NCBI RefSeq assembly: GCF_022549225.1
Contig: NZ_JAKZFD010000005.1
Location: 124,001-188,000 of the forward strand
Direction: 5' to 3'
Source of the DNA: Pelomonas sp. CA6
GTDB taxonomy: Bacteria > Pseudomonadota > Gammaproteobacteria > Burkholderiales > Burkholderiaceae_C
DNA length: 64,000 nt
The notes below the pieces were generated by a model. The model did not search any database. It was given only the letters and a program-made list of their open reading frames with translations, and was not told the DNA's origin. A program made the translations under genes and the position numbers. Shown one piece after another: positions 30,839 through 39,926 of this stretch (positions are counted from its first letter, which is position 1; every line of letters begins with the position of its first letter).

Positions 30839-30937
30839 CACGGACCCGGCCCGGCTAATGCGGCGTTTGCCGCGCGCGGCGCTGGGCATACTGGGGCGGT
30901 CTTCAACGAGGCGGGCTCGCGCCCGCACGCCGCTGCC

Positions 30938-32857
30938 ATGTCGTCGCGCCCCTGCATCCGCCCCTTGTCCTCCCTGCTGCTCGCCGCCGGGCTGGCGACC
31001 GGCCTGGCCGCTTGCGGCGGCGGAGGGGGCGGGGGTGGCGGCGACTCGGCTGGCTCGCCGGCGGTGGACCTGACGCTGTCGGGCGTGGTCGCAGCGGGCG
31101 CGCCGGTGGGCGGCGCCAAAGTCAGCGTGGTGGACGCCAAGGGCCAGAACCTGGGCAGCACCACCGCGCATGCGGTGGAGGGGCGCTACAGCCTCAAGCT
31201 CAGCGGCGGCTCGCCCAGCTTTCCGCTGCTGGTCGAGGCCAGCGGGCTGGACGCCGCCGGCAACCCGGTGCAGCTGCACGCCAGCGTGGCGACCCAGGCC
31301 AGCGCGATGACGGCCAATGTGACCCCGCTGTCGGACGCGCTGGTGGCCCTGCTGCTGGGCACGGCGCCGGCCCCGGTGTTCGCCCAGGCCAAGGACAAGG
31401 GCGACCTGCTGGCCGCGCTGGCCCAGCCGGGCGCCGCCAGCGATTTCCTGAAGACCCTGATCAAGAGCCAGCTCACCGACCTCAAGCTCAGCGCCAGCAC
31501 GCTGGACCTGCAGGGCGACGCCGGCTTCGCCGCCAACAAGAGCGCGCAGGACCTGCTGCTGGAGGCGCTGCGCGTGAGCCTGACGCGCGACGCCAAGGGG
31601 CTGGAGCAGCTGCAGCTGGGCAACAAGCTGCTCAACACCCAGTCGGCCGAGGTGCAGGTGGACCTGGCCAGCGCGCGCACCGAGCTGCTCAAGACCGCCG
31701 GCACGCCGGCCAACGCGATCGGCTCCACGCTCAAGGCCACGACCAGCGCGACCAAGGTGCTGGCCAATGCCGCGGCACTGGACGACCTGGGGGCGGCGCT
31801 GAACAAGCTGATCGCGCAGGGGCTCAACGCCAGCGCGCTGACCAGCCACGCGCTGCTGAAGGGCTTCGACAAACACGACGGACTGTTGCTCGCCGACCTG
31901 GCCGCGCAGCTGGCCGGCTATGCGCAGAACAACTGGCAGCTGGGGCGCTTCCAGTTCACCGGCTGCGCCGACGAAACCCAGACCAGCGCGACCGACTGCG
32001 CCCGGCCCACGGTCAGCGCGCCGGTGCTCAGCAGCAGTGGCGAGCTCAAGGGCTTCTTCAGCTCCGCGGTGGGCTACAACGCGAAGAACACGCCGGCCTG
32101 GGGCCTGCTCGGCAACGGGCGCAAGCTGGGCTTCGCCGTGGTGCCGGCCAGCTGGCTGGCGCTGGAGGCCAACGGTGTCGCCAGCACCGGGCTGAGTGCC
32201 GGCAATCCCAGCGCCGGGGTCAAGCTGCTGATGCGCAGCACCGGCAACGGTGCGACGCTGGACAAGGCGACGGTGCAGACTCCGGGCGGCTTCAGCATCC
32301 CGCTGGCCAACTGCGGTTCCGAGTGGCTGTGCATCAGCGCGACGGCCGGCGCCAGCAGCGCCGTGCCCACGCTGGGCATGGCCGACCAGCTGATGCAGCC
32401 CGCCAGCACCGGCTGGATGGGCAGCGCCGACACCCTGCGCGGCGCCAAATACCTGGCCACCCATGCGCAGGCCGCGGCCCAGCCGGCCTGGCTGCGTGCC
32501 GAGCTGCCCACCACGCTGCCCGCGGTGGCGCGTTTCCCGCAGCTGGACGGCGTGTCCGCCAGCGCGGTGCTGAGCGGCAGCGCGCTGGCCGATGCCGCCG
32601 GCTACAAGGCCGTGTGGGCGGGCTGGGCCGCGGCCAATCCGGACCTGCGCCTGGACCAGGTTCGCGTGGTCTTCCTGATGAGCGACCAGGCGCGCCAGAC
32701 CGTGCTCGTGCCGGCCCCCGGCGCCACCCAGCTGCAGCTGCCTCAGATCACCGACCCGGTGGTCGCCGGCGCCAGCGTGCAGGGGCAGCAGCTGTGGCTG
32801 CGCGCGGTCGACGCGTCGGGGCGCTGGTACGAGACGCGCTACACCGTGCAGCGCTGA
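30938..32857 (+). CDS. Large secreted lipoprotein with polyglycine linker, unknown function
   Basis: A 639-residue protein. The signal peptide ends in the lipobox GLAAC, followed by nine glycines and a flexible stretch. Residues 45-110 look like a carboxypeptidase-regulatory or Ig-like beta domain (LSGVVAAGAPVGGAKVSVVD). The middle (about 120-310) is Ala/Leu/Lys-rich and helical. The C-terminal half is Ser/Gly/Thr-rich, with two cysteine pairs (GCADETQTSATDC and NCGSEWLC). It is probably anchored at the outer membrane. It follows the ABC export operon by 99 nt; whether it is linked to it is unknown. Confidence 0.7.
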   Translation: MSSRPCIRPLSSLLLAAGLATGLAACGGGGGGGGGDSAGSPAVDLTLSGVVAAGAPVGGAKVSVVDAKGQNLGSTTAHAVEGRYSLKLSGGSPSFPLLVEASGLDAAGNPVQLHASVATQASAMTANVTPLSDALVALLLGTAPAPVFAQAKDKGDLLAALAQPGAASDFLKTLIKSQLTDLKLSASTLDLQGDAGFAANKSAQDLLLEALRVSLTRDAKGLEQLQLGNKLLNTQSAEVQVDLASARTELLKTAGTPANAIGSTLKATTSATKVLANAAALDDLGAALNKLIAQGLNASALTSHALLKGFDKHDGLLLADLAAQLAGYAQNNWQLGRFQFTGCADETQTSATDCARPTVSAPVLSSSGELKGFFSSAVGYNAKNTPAWGLLGNGRKLGFAVVPASWLALEANGVASTGLSAGNPSAGVKLLMRSTGNGATLDKATVQTPGGFSIPLANCGSEWLCISATAGASSAVPTLGMADQLMQPASTGWMGSADTLRGAKYLATHAQAAAQPAWLRAELPTTLPAVARFPQLDGVSASAVLSGSALADAAGYKAVWAGWAAANPDLRLDQVRVVFLMSDQARQTVLVPAPGATQLQLPQITDPVVAGASVQGQQLWLRAVDASGRWYETRYTVQR

Positions 32858-33046
32858 AGCTGTCGTCCGGCTGACGCGCGACTGGCGCGGCCTACGCACA
32901 TTCCGCAACTAGGCGCGGAGCGGAGGCGGGGGAATCATGGCGGCCATCGTCGGAGCCGGCGCGCATGCTCGCGCGCGGCGACCGGCCCCGGCCCATGTCC
33001 ACCGCCCGTCGCGGACGGCTGACATGGGCACAGCAGGAGACAGCCC

Positions 33047-34396
33047 ATGCACACCCCCGAGGCCCGCCGGCCCTTCTACCGTTCGCTGTACTTCCAGGTC
33101 ATCACCGCCATCGTGATCGGCGTGTTCCTGGGGCATTTCTATCCCGAGAGCGGCGCTGCGATGAAGCCGCTGGGCGACGGCTTCATCAAGCTGATCAAGA
33201 TGATGATCGCGCCCATCATCTTCTGCACCGTGGTCGTCGGCATCGCGGGCATGGAAGACATGAAGCGCGTCGGCAAGACCGGCGGCTACGCGCTGCTGTA
33301 CTTCGAGGTCGTCAGCACGCTGGCGCTGGTGATTGGGCTGGTGATCGTCAACCTGATCCAGCCGGGCGCCGGCATGCACGTGGACCCGCACACGCTGGAC
33401 ACCAAGGGCATCGCCGCCTACACCGGCCCGGGCAAGATGCAGGGCACGGTGGACTTTCTGCTCGCCATCATCCCGACCACGGTCTTCGACGCCTTCGCCA
33501 AGGGCGAGATGCTGCAGGTGCTGCTGATCTCGGTGCTGTTCGGCTTTGCGCTGCACCGCTTCGGCGGCCGTGGCACGCTGGTCTTCGACTTCATCGAAAA
33601 GAGCTCGCACGTGCTCTTCGTGATCATCGGCTACATCATGAAGCTGGCCCCGATCGGCGCCTTCGGCGCGATGGCCTTCACGATCGGCAAATACGGTGTC
33701 CGCTCGCTGGTGCAGCTGGGGGCGCTGATGGGCACCTTCTACCTGACCTGCCTGATCTTCATCTTCGTCGTGCTGGGCCTGATCGCGCGTCTGCACGGCT
33801 TCTCGGTCTGGAAGTTCATCAAGTACATCAAGGAAGAGCTGCTGATCGTGCTGGGCACCTCGTCCAGTGAATCGGTGCTGCCGCGCATGATGGCCAAGCT
33901 GGAGAACCTGGGCGTCAAGAAGTCCACGGTGGGCCTGGTGATCCCGACCGGCTACTCCTTCAACCTGGACGGCACCTCCATCTACCTGACCATGGCCGCG
34001 GTCTTCATCGCCCAGGCCACCGACACGCCGATGAGCCTGCTGCAACAGCTGACCCTGCTGGCCGTGCTGCTGCTGACCTCCAAGGGCGCGGCCGGCGTCA
34101 CCGGCAGCGGCTTCATCGTGCTGGCGGCCACGCTGTCGGCGGTGGGCGGCGTGCCGGTCGCCGGGCTGGCGCTGATCCTGGGCATCGACCGCTTCATGTC
34201 CGAGGCGCGCGCGCTGACCAACCTGATCGGCAATGGCGTGGCCACCGTGGTGGTGGGCAAGTGGACCGGCGACGTCGACGAGGCGCGCCTGCGCGCCCAG
34301 CTGGACCGCGAGACCGACCTGGAGGCCGACGCGCCCGAGCAGGTGCTGGACACCACCGACTACCACATGCCCTCACCGGGCCAGGCGCCGCGCTGA
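33047..34396 (+). CDS. dctA: C4-dicarboxylate:cation symporter DctA
   Basis: A 449-residue inner-membrane transporter of the DAACS family for succinate, fumarate and malate. Signatures include [40 protein letters not shown] (serine-rich re-entrant loop), [19 protein letters not shown] and the substrate motif [25 protein letters not shown] site precedes the ATG, and a strong terminator follows the stop. A weak sigma-54-like GG-N10-GC lies at 32884-32897, but its -12 element is poor and no DctBD pair is present. The 189-nt upstream gap holds no gene. Confidence 0.95.
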   Translation: MHTPEARRPFYRSLYFQVITAIVIGVFLGHFYPESGAAMKPLGDGFIKLIKMMIAPIIFCTVVVGIAGMEDMKRVGKTGGYALLYFEVVSTLALVIGLVIVNLIQPGAGMHVDPHTLDTKGIAAYTGPGKMQGTVDFLLAIIPTTVFDAFAKGEMLQVLLISVLFGFALHRFGGRGTLVFDFIEKSSHVLFVIIGYIMKLAPIGAFGAMAFTIGKYGVRSLVQLGALMGTFYLTCLIFIFVVLGLIARLHGFSVWKFIKYIKEELLIVLGTSSSESVLPRMMAKLENLGVKKSTVGLVIPTGYSFNLDGTSIYLTMAAVFIAQATDTPMSLLQQLTLLAVLLLTSKGAAGVTGSGFIVLAATLSAVGGVPVAGLALILGIDRFMSEARALTNLIGNGVATVVVGKWTGDVDEARLRAQLDRETDLEADAPEQVLDTTDYHMPSPGQAPR

Positions 34397-34413
34397 TCGG
34401 CGACCCCCTGCAG

Positions 34414-34449
34414 CGGCGGCCTAGAATTCCTGGGCCGCCGTTTTTCTTT
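34414..34449 (+). terminator. Rho-independent terminator of dctA
   Basis: A perfect 8-bp GC stem (CGGCGGCC and GGCCGCCG) with an 11-nt loop is followed by TTTTTCTTT. It begins 17 nt after the dctA stop and is the clearest intrinsic terminator in the window. Confidence 0.92.
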
Positions 34450-34482
34450 GGCGGTCCCCAGAGGACTTCTCCACGCCATTGC

Positions 34483-35217
34483 ATGCCTCTTGAACTCGCC
34501 CGCCGACTGGTCGGCAAGGACCGGACGGTCGCCGCCAACCGCAGCCTGGGACGGCTGCTGGCCTTTGTGGCCGGGGCGATCAACGCGGGCGGCTTTCTCG
34601 CTGTCCAGCAATACACCTCGCACGTCACCGGCATGCTGTCCGCGCTGGCCGACAACCTGGCGCTGGGGCAGCTGGCGCTGGTGTTCGACGGCCTGGTCGC
34701 GGTGCTGTCCTTCCTGTCCGGGGCCATGGCCTGCGCGGTGCTGGTGAACTATGCGCGGCGCCGGCGCCTGTCCAGCGAATACGCGCTGCCGCTGCTGGCG
34801 GAGGCGCTGCTGATCCTGTGCTTCGGGCTGCTGGGCTCGCAGCTGACGCAGTTTGAGGCCCTGCTGGTGCCCTTCACCGTGATCCTGCTGTGCTTCATCA
34901 TGGGGCTGCAGAACGCGGTGGTCACCAAGCTCTCCAACGCGGTGATCCGCACCACCCACATGACCGGCATCGTCACCGACCTGGGCATCGAACTGGGCAA
35001 GCTGCTCTACGTGAACGACCGCCGCGTCGAGATGGCGCCGGTGCGCGCCGACCGCGACCGCCTCGCGGTGCTGGCCAGCCTGCTGCTGTCCTTCGTGATG
35101 GGGGGCGTGGTGGGGGCCTTCGGCTTCAAGTGGGTGGGCTATGCCTTCACGGTGCCGATCGCGCTGCTGCTGGCGACCTTCGCGCTGGTGCCTTTCTGGG
35201 ATGACCTGAGGCGCTAG
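34483..35217 (+). CDS. DUF1275 (YoaK) family membrane protein
   Basis: A 244-residue membrane protein with six or so helices. It contains the family features FVAGAINAGGFLAVQQYTSHVTG and FIMGLQNAVVTKLSNAVIRTTHMTG, repeated-half elements typical of DUF1275/YoaK. The start ATG has no clear ribosome-binding site, and an in-frame extension upstream runs through the dctA terminator, so it was excluded. The function of the family is not established. It ends convergently 7 nt from the kinase gene. Confidence 0.85.
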   Translation: MPLELARRLVGKDRTVAANRSLGRLLAFVAGAINAGGFLAVQQYTSHVTGMLSALADNLALGQLALVFDGLVAVLSFLSGAMACAVLVNYARRRRLSSEYALPLLAEALLILCFGLLGSQLTQFEALLVPFTVILLCFIMGLQNAVVTKLSNAVIRTTHMTGIVTDLGIELGKLLYVNDRRVEMAPVRADRDRLAVLASLLLSFVMGGVVGAFGFKWVGYAFTVPIALLLATFALVPFWDDLRR

Positions 35218-35224
35218 CGTCGGC

Positions 35225-37726
35225 TCAGCGCGAGGGTAGCGGCTGGCGCACCCAGCGCCGCAGCGCGCGCGCGAAGGCCAGCGGATCGATGGGCTTGTCC
35301 AGGCGCGCGTCCATGCCGGCGTCGCGGCATTGCTCCCACAGCAGGTCCGAGCTGTCCGCGCTCAGCGCGAGGATGGGCAACTGCTCGCGGCCGGGCATCG
35401 CGCGGATCAGCCGGGTTGCCTCCAGCCCGCCCATGTCGGGCATCTCCAGGTCCATCAGCACGAGGTCGAAGTGCTCGTGGCGCACCAGGCTGAGCGCCTC
35501 GGCGCCGGTGCCGGCGCTGGCCGAGGCCATGCCGGAGGCCCTCAGATAGGCGCTGGCGACCTCGCGGTTGACCGGGTTGTCGTCCACCACCAGCGCGCGC
35601 GTGCCGGACAGCTCGCGGGCCAGGGCCGCAAAGTCGGGCCCATCGGCCGGCGCGGCGCTGGGTGTTTGCGATTGCGACTGCAGCCGGACCAGCGCTTCGC
35701 GCAGCCGCGTGCGCAGCAGCGGCAGGCGGACCAGCGCGACGCGCAGCCCCGGCAGCGGCGCGGCGCCGTCGGCCATGGGGTCGGGCAGGGCGCTGAGCAC
35801 CAGCAGACCCGGCCGAGGCCCGTCCGGCAGCAGGGCCAGCAGGCGCTGCAGATAGGCCGGCAGCGCGCCGTCGTCACTGCCCCAGCCCAGCGCGACGAGG
35901 TCCCAGTGCTCGTCGAAGTCGCCCAGCGCATGGGCGCGCGCCTGCTCCTCCAGCGCGCGCGCGTCCACCGTCATGTCCAGCGCCTCCAGCTGGCGCTGCA
36001 GCCGGTCGCGCGCGGCGCCGGGCGGGGCCAGCACCAGCACGCGCGCGGGCAGGGGGCGGCGTGGCGCCTCGGCGTCGGCAGGCAGGCCGAAGCTGGCGCT
36101 GAAGCTGACCGTCGTGCCCTCGCCGCGGCGGCTTTGCAGCGTGATCTGGCCGCCCATCAACGCCACCAGCCGGCGGCAGATCGCCAGTCCCAGCCCGGTG
36201 CCGCCATGGCGCCGCGCCACGTCGGGCGCGGCCTGCGAGAAGGCCTCGAACAGCCGCGACTGCTGCGCCGGGTCCATGCCGATGCCGGTGTCCTGCACGC
36301 TGAACTCCAGCCGCACCTGCCGTGCCTCGCGCGACAGCAGCCGCACCGCCAGCAGCACCTCGCCGCGTTCGGTGAACTTCACGGCATTGCCGGTCAGATT
36401 GTTGAGCACCTGCATCAGCCGCATCGCGTCGCCGACCAGCTGCTCCGGCACCTCGGGCGCCACCGCGAAGCGCAGCTCTACGCCGGCCTGGCTGGCGCGC
36501 GCGGCGAACAGATCGCCGACCGATTCCAGCGCCTCGTCGAGCCGGAAGGGCTCGCGTTCCAGCTCCATCTTGCCGGCCTCGGCCTTGGAGTAGTCCAGGA
36601 TGTGGTTGAGCAGGCGCAGCAGGGCCTGCGACGAGGCATGGGCCTTGGTCAGGAAGTCGCGCTGCATGGGTTCCAGCCGCGTCTGCAGCACCAGGTGGGT
36701 CAGCCCGATCGCGGCGTTCATCGGCGTGCGGATCTCATGGGCCATGCTGGCCAGGAACAGATCGCGCGCACGTATGCCGGCCTGCGCCTCGTCGCGCGCG
36801 CGCTCCAGCTCGACGCCGCGCCGCAGCGCCGACTCATGCGCCTCGGCGAGACGGCCGTAGAGCAGCGCGTTCTCGAACAGCAGCTCCAGCAGCACCACGG
36901 CGCAGGCGATCAGCCCGTAGATGCGACCGGCATAGAAACCCAGGTCGAAGCGCCCCGCGTTGAACATGGCCGACAGGGCGATGTCGAACAGCCAGGCCGT
37001 GCAGACCACGACCAGCCACAGGTCCAGCACCGTCGCCGAGCGGCGCCGCAGCAGGCACAGCAGCGCGGCCAGGCTGAGCAGCCAGACGCTGGTCACCGTC
37101 GGCGCCATCGCCGGCGTGTAGCGGTTCTGCGCCATGATGGCCGGCAGCAGCGACTGCCCCGCGGTGGCCAGCGCCAGCAGGACCAGCGCCAGCGCCACGC
37201 TGCCCAGCAGCAGCGCGCGCTCGGCGGTCCGCGACAACGGGCCGGTGCGCGGAGACAGCCCCACATAGGCGATCACGAAGAGTGGGAAGCCGCCATGCCA
37301 CAGCATGTAGATCCAGGCCGTGCCCTGGGCGCCAGCGCCCAGCAGTCCGGTGGGCGCGAACAGTCCCGGAAAGCTCAGCGCATGGCCCACGGTCAGGGTC
37401 GCGGTGTACAGATAAGCGGCGACCAGCATCAGCAGGCTGGCCTGGCGGCGCACGCGGAACTGGCCGTAGAGCAGGGTCGCGGTGATGAGATCCATCATCA
37501 CCAGCAGCGCTTCGTAGATGGGAATGAAGGCGGGCACCGCGGCCAGTTGCTGCTGCGCGAAGGGCAGCATCGCGACGAAGGCCGTGGCCGACAGCAGCTG
37601 CACGCTGAGCACGCGCCGGTGTTGCAGCGGCGTGGCCTGCTCGGCCAGCAGAAAGCCCGCCGGCGCGCCCGCGGCGGCCGGCGGCAGGACGGCCCCTTCG
37701 ACCATCGGCTTCGGACCGAACTTCAC
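35225..37726 (-). CDS. Membrane-bound hybrid sensor histidine kinase
   Basis: An 833-residue kinase. About residues 30-300 form an eight-helix MASE-type membrane sensor (resembling MASE4). A short coiled coil follows, then HisKA with His330 in MAHEIRTPMN and a HATPase with GNAVKF, DTGIGM and GTGLGL. A degenerate receiver-like region spans about 575-690. A good C-terminal receiver (about 705-825) has VVDDNP and Asp759 in VLMDLEMP. GTG at 37726 was chosen because GGGAGG lies 4 nt upstream; the ATG at 37705 has no spaced site. It is divergent from the HD-GYP-like gene with 227 nt between, and its output regulator is unknown. Confidence 0.88.
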   Translation of the reverse strand: MKFGPKPMVEGAVLPPAAAGAPAGFLLAEQATPLQHRRVLSVQLLSATAFVAMLPFAQQQLAAVPAFIPIYEALLVMMDLITATLLYGQFRVRRQASLLMLVAAYLYTATLTVGHALSFPGLFAPTGLLGAGAQGTAWIYMLWHGGFPLFVIAYVGLSPRTGPLSRTAERALLLGSVALALVLLALATAGQSLLPAIMAQNRYTPAMAPTVTSVWLLSLAALLCLLRRRSATVLDLWLVVVCTAWLFDIALSAMFNAGRFDLGFYAGRIYGLIACAVVLLELLFENALLYGRLAEAHESALRRGVELERARDEAQAGIRARDLFLASMAHEIRTPMNAAIGLTHLVLQTRLEPMQRDFLTKAHASSQALLRLLNHILDYSKAEAGKMELEREPFRLDEALESVGDLFAARASQAGVELRFAVAPEVPEQLVGDAMRLMQVLNNLTGNAVKFTERGEVLLAVRLLSREARQVRLEFSVQDTGIGMDPAQQSRLFEAFSQAAPDVARRHGGTGLGLAICRRLVALMGGQITLQSRRGEGTTVSFSASFGLPADAEAPRRPLPARVLVLAPPGAARDRLQRQLEALDMTVDARALEEQARAHALGDFDEHWDLVALGWGSDDGALPAYLQRLLALLPDGPRPGLLVLSALPDPMADGAAPLPGLRVALVRLPLLRTRLREALVRLQSQSQTPSAAPADGPDFAALARELSGTRALVVDDNPVNREVASAYLRASGMASASAGTGAEALSLVRHEHFDLVLMDLEMPDMGGLEATRLIRAMPGREQLPILALSADSSDLLWEQCRDAGMDARLDKPIDPLAFARALRRWVRQPLPSR

Positions 37727-37953
37727 GCATCCTCCCTGGCGTTGCGTGCCCCTGCGGCCACGGCCATGACCGGCCGGACGTCGGGTGTTGGCCACAGCAT
37801 CGCCCGGCTGTGTGATGTCGAACAAATTTCACGGAACATAGACCCTGCGGTCGGCATGGGCATGGGTGGCAGCCGTGCGAAGCCGGCCAACATCGGACCA
37901 TCACCGGTCCGCCGGGGCCGGTGAGGGCGTCCGGATCCCCGTGGGAGGAGGGC

Positions 37954-39330
37954 ATGATGCAAGAGGAAGTTCAGCGGCCGGTGCTGCTGTTCGTCGACGA
38001 CGAGGCGGCCATCCTGAGCGCCTTGCGGCGCCTGTTCCGCCCCGAGGGCTATCGCATCCTGCTGGCCGAGAGTGCCGCGGCCGGGTTGGCGATCCTGGAG
38101 ACCGAGCCGGTGGATCTGGTGGTGTCGGACATGCGCATGCCGGGCATGGATGGCGCGCAGTTCCTGGAGCAGGTGCGGCTGCGCTGGCCTCAGGTGGTGC
38201 GCATGCTGCTGACCGGCTATGCCGACATCGGCTCCACCATCGCGGCGATCAACCGCGGCGAGATCCACCGCTACATCGCCAAACCCTGGGAAGACCACGA
38301 GATGCTGCTGAGCGTGCGCGACGGGCTGGACCGGCGCCGCCTGCAGCGCGAGAACGAGGCGCTGCAGGCGCTGACTCAGGCCCAGAACGAGGAGCTGCGG
38401 CGCGTCAACGACAGCCTGGCCAGCCGCGTGAAGGCGCGCACGCAGGAACTGGAGCAGGTCAACGCGATGCTGGAGAAGGCTTACGCGCAGCTGCAGGACA
38501 ACTTCCTGCTCTCCATCCGCGTCTTCTCCGGGCTGATGGAGCTGCGCCTGGGCGGCAACGCCGGCTATTCGCGCCGCGTCGCCGAGCTGGCCCGGCGCAT
38601 CGCGCGCGAGATGAAGCTGGGCCCGCAGCTGGAGCAGGACGTGTTCGTCGCCGGGCTGCTGCACGAGGTCGGCAAGATCGGCCTGCCGGATGCGCTGCTG
38701 GGCAAGCCGCTGTCGGCGCTGTCGGCCGAGGAGCTGGGCCGTTACCGCCGCCACACGCTGGCTGGCGAGGCGGCGCTGATGCCGCTGGAGCAGCTGCGCC
38801 GCGCCGCCGGCTATCTGCGCTCGCACCATGAGCGCGTCGACGGCAAGGGCTTCCCTGATGGGCTGAGCGGCGAAGCCGTGCCGCTGGGCGCGCAGATCCT
38901 CGCGGTGGCGAGCGACTACCACGCGGCGCAGTCGGGCCGCATGGCGCAGAAGCGCTACAGCGAGGACGAGGCGCGCGCGCTGATCCACGGCGGACGCGGC
39001 ACGCGCTACGAGGCGCAGGTGGTGGAGGGCTTCGACGCCGCGGTGCGCGCGCTCGCGGCCGAGCCGCCGGCCGACCGCCTGATCGCGGCGCAGGACGTGC
39101 AGCCGGGCATGGTGCTGGCGCGCGACCTGACCACGCCGCGCGGCGCGCTGCTGCTGGCCCAGGGCCACGTGTTCGATGCACGCGTGGTGCGCCAGATCCG
39201 CGAGTATGTGCAGCGCGAGGGCGCGCGCCTGACCCTGTATGTGCGCAACGACGAGGCCGCCGGCCGCGCGCCAGCGCCCGGGACCGGGGCCGGGGCCGGG
39301 GCCGCGGCGCTGCCATCGCAAGGAGGATAG
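37954..39330 (+). CDS. Response regulator with degenerate HD-GYP domain
   Basis: A 458-residue RpfG-like protein. The receiver (about residues 8-125) has Asp59 in VVSDMRMPG. A coiled coil follows (about 130-190), then an HD-GYP-type domain (about 195-370). The usual HD pair reads His237-Glu238 (LLHEVGKIG), and the GYP region reads DGKGFPDG, although HHE at 291-293 is kept. The change from Asp to Glu at a metal ligand may weaken or abolish c-di-GMP hydrolysis. A C-terminal 80-residue extension ends in a Gly/Ala-rich tail. GGAGGAG just before the ATG supports the start. It begins a three-gene two-component operon. Confidence 0.87.
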   Translation: MMQEEVQRPVLLFVDDEAAILSALRRLFRPEGYRILLAESAAAGLAILETEPVDLVVSDMRMPGMDGAQFLEQVRLRWPQVVRMLLTGYADIGSTIAAINRGEIHRYIAKPWEDHEMLLSVRDGLDRRRLQRENEALQALTQAQNEELRRVNDSLASRVKARTQELEQVNAMLEKAYAQLQDNFLLSIRVFSGLMELRLGGNAGYSRRVAELARRIAREMKLGPQLEQDVFVAGLLHEVGKIGLPDALLGKPLSALSAEELGRYRRHTLAGEAALMPLEQLRRAAGYLRSHHERVDGKGFPDGLSGEAVPLGAQILAVASDYHAAQSGRMAQKRYSEDEARALIHGGRGTRYEAQVVEGFDAAVRALAAEPPADRLIAAQDVQPGMVLARDLTTPRGALLLAQGHVFDARVVRQIREYVQREGARLTLYVRNDEAAGRAPAPGTGAGAGAAALPSQGG

Positions 39331-39332
39331 CC

Positions 39333-39926
39333 ATGAGCTCTCACGCAGACGGCGGCGGCGCCGGTGCCGAGCGCATCCTGCTGGTCGACGACGACCCCGG
39401 CGTGCTGCAGGCCCTGCAGCGCGTGATCCGCCTCGGCCTGCGCGGCGCCGACGGCGGGCGCTGCACGGTGGACGCCTTCGCCAGCGCCGACGCGGCGCTG
39501 GCCGTGGCGCAGCGGGTGCCGTATGCGCTGGCGATCTCGGACTACCGCATGCCGGGGCGCGACGGGGTCGAGTTCCTGATGGCGCTGCGCGAGCTGCAGC
39601 CCGACTGCGCGCGCATCATCCTGTCGGGTTATTCGGACCTCAACCTGCTGCTCAGCGCGATCAACCGGCTGGAGATCGCGCGCTTCATCTCCAAGCCCTG
39701 GACCGACCACGAGCTGCTCGCCGCGCTGGACCATGTGTTGGCGATACGCCGGCTGACGCTGGAGAACCGGCGCCTGGCCGACCAGGTGCGGGTGCGCAGC
39801 GGCGAGCTGTCGCCGCAGGAAGCCGAGAGGCGCCGGCTGGAACTGCTGGAGCCGGGCATCACCGAGGTGCAGTGGGGCGAGGATGGGTCCTTCATCCTCG
39901 AGGACCCGGGAGAACCGACGCCGTGA
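39333..39926 (+). CDS. Stand-alone receiver protein
   Basis: A 197-residue response regulator. It has one receiver domain (about residues 14-135) with acidic residues LVDDDPG, phosphoacceptor Asp70 in ISDYRMPG, and the conserved Ser/Lys region IILSGYSDLN and FISKPW. A 60-residue tail of charged helix and no DNA-binding domain follows. AAGGAGG lies 7 nt before the ATG. The stop overlaps the next kinase gene by GTGA. It probably relays phosphate between the neighbouring kinase and the HD-GYP-like regulator, whose receiver it resembles. Confidence 0.87.
   Translation: MSSHADGGGAGAERILLVDDDPGVLQALQRVIRLGLRGADGGRCTVDAFASADAALAVAQRVPYALAISDYRMPGRDGVEFLMALRELQPDCARIILSGYSDLNLLLSAINRLEIARFISKPWTDHELLAALDHVLAIRRLTLENRRLADQVRVRSGELSPQEAERRRLELLEPGITEVQWGEDGSFILEDPGEPTP

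Noticed and set aside
31011-31045. G/C-rich run as a slippage or frameshift site
   Set aside because: It encodes the polyglycine linker after the lipobox and the frame continues normally for 600 codons.
32884-32897. Sigma-54 promoter for dctA
   Set aside because: GG-N10-GC spacing is present but the -12 box is poor and it lies 150 nt upstream without a nearby DctBD pair.
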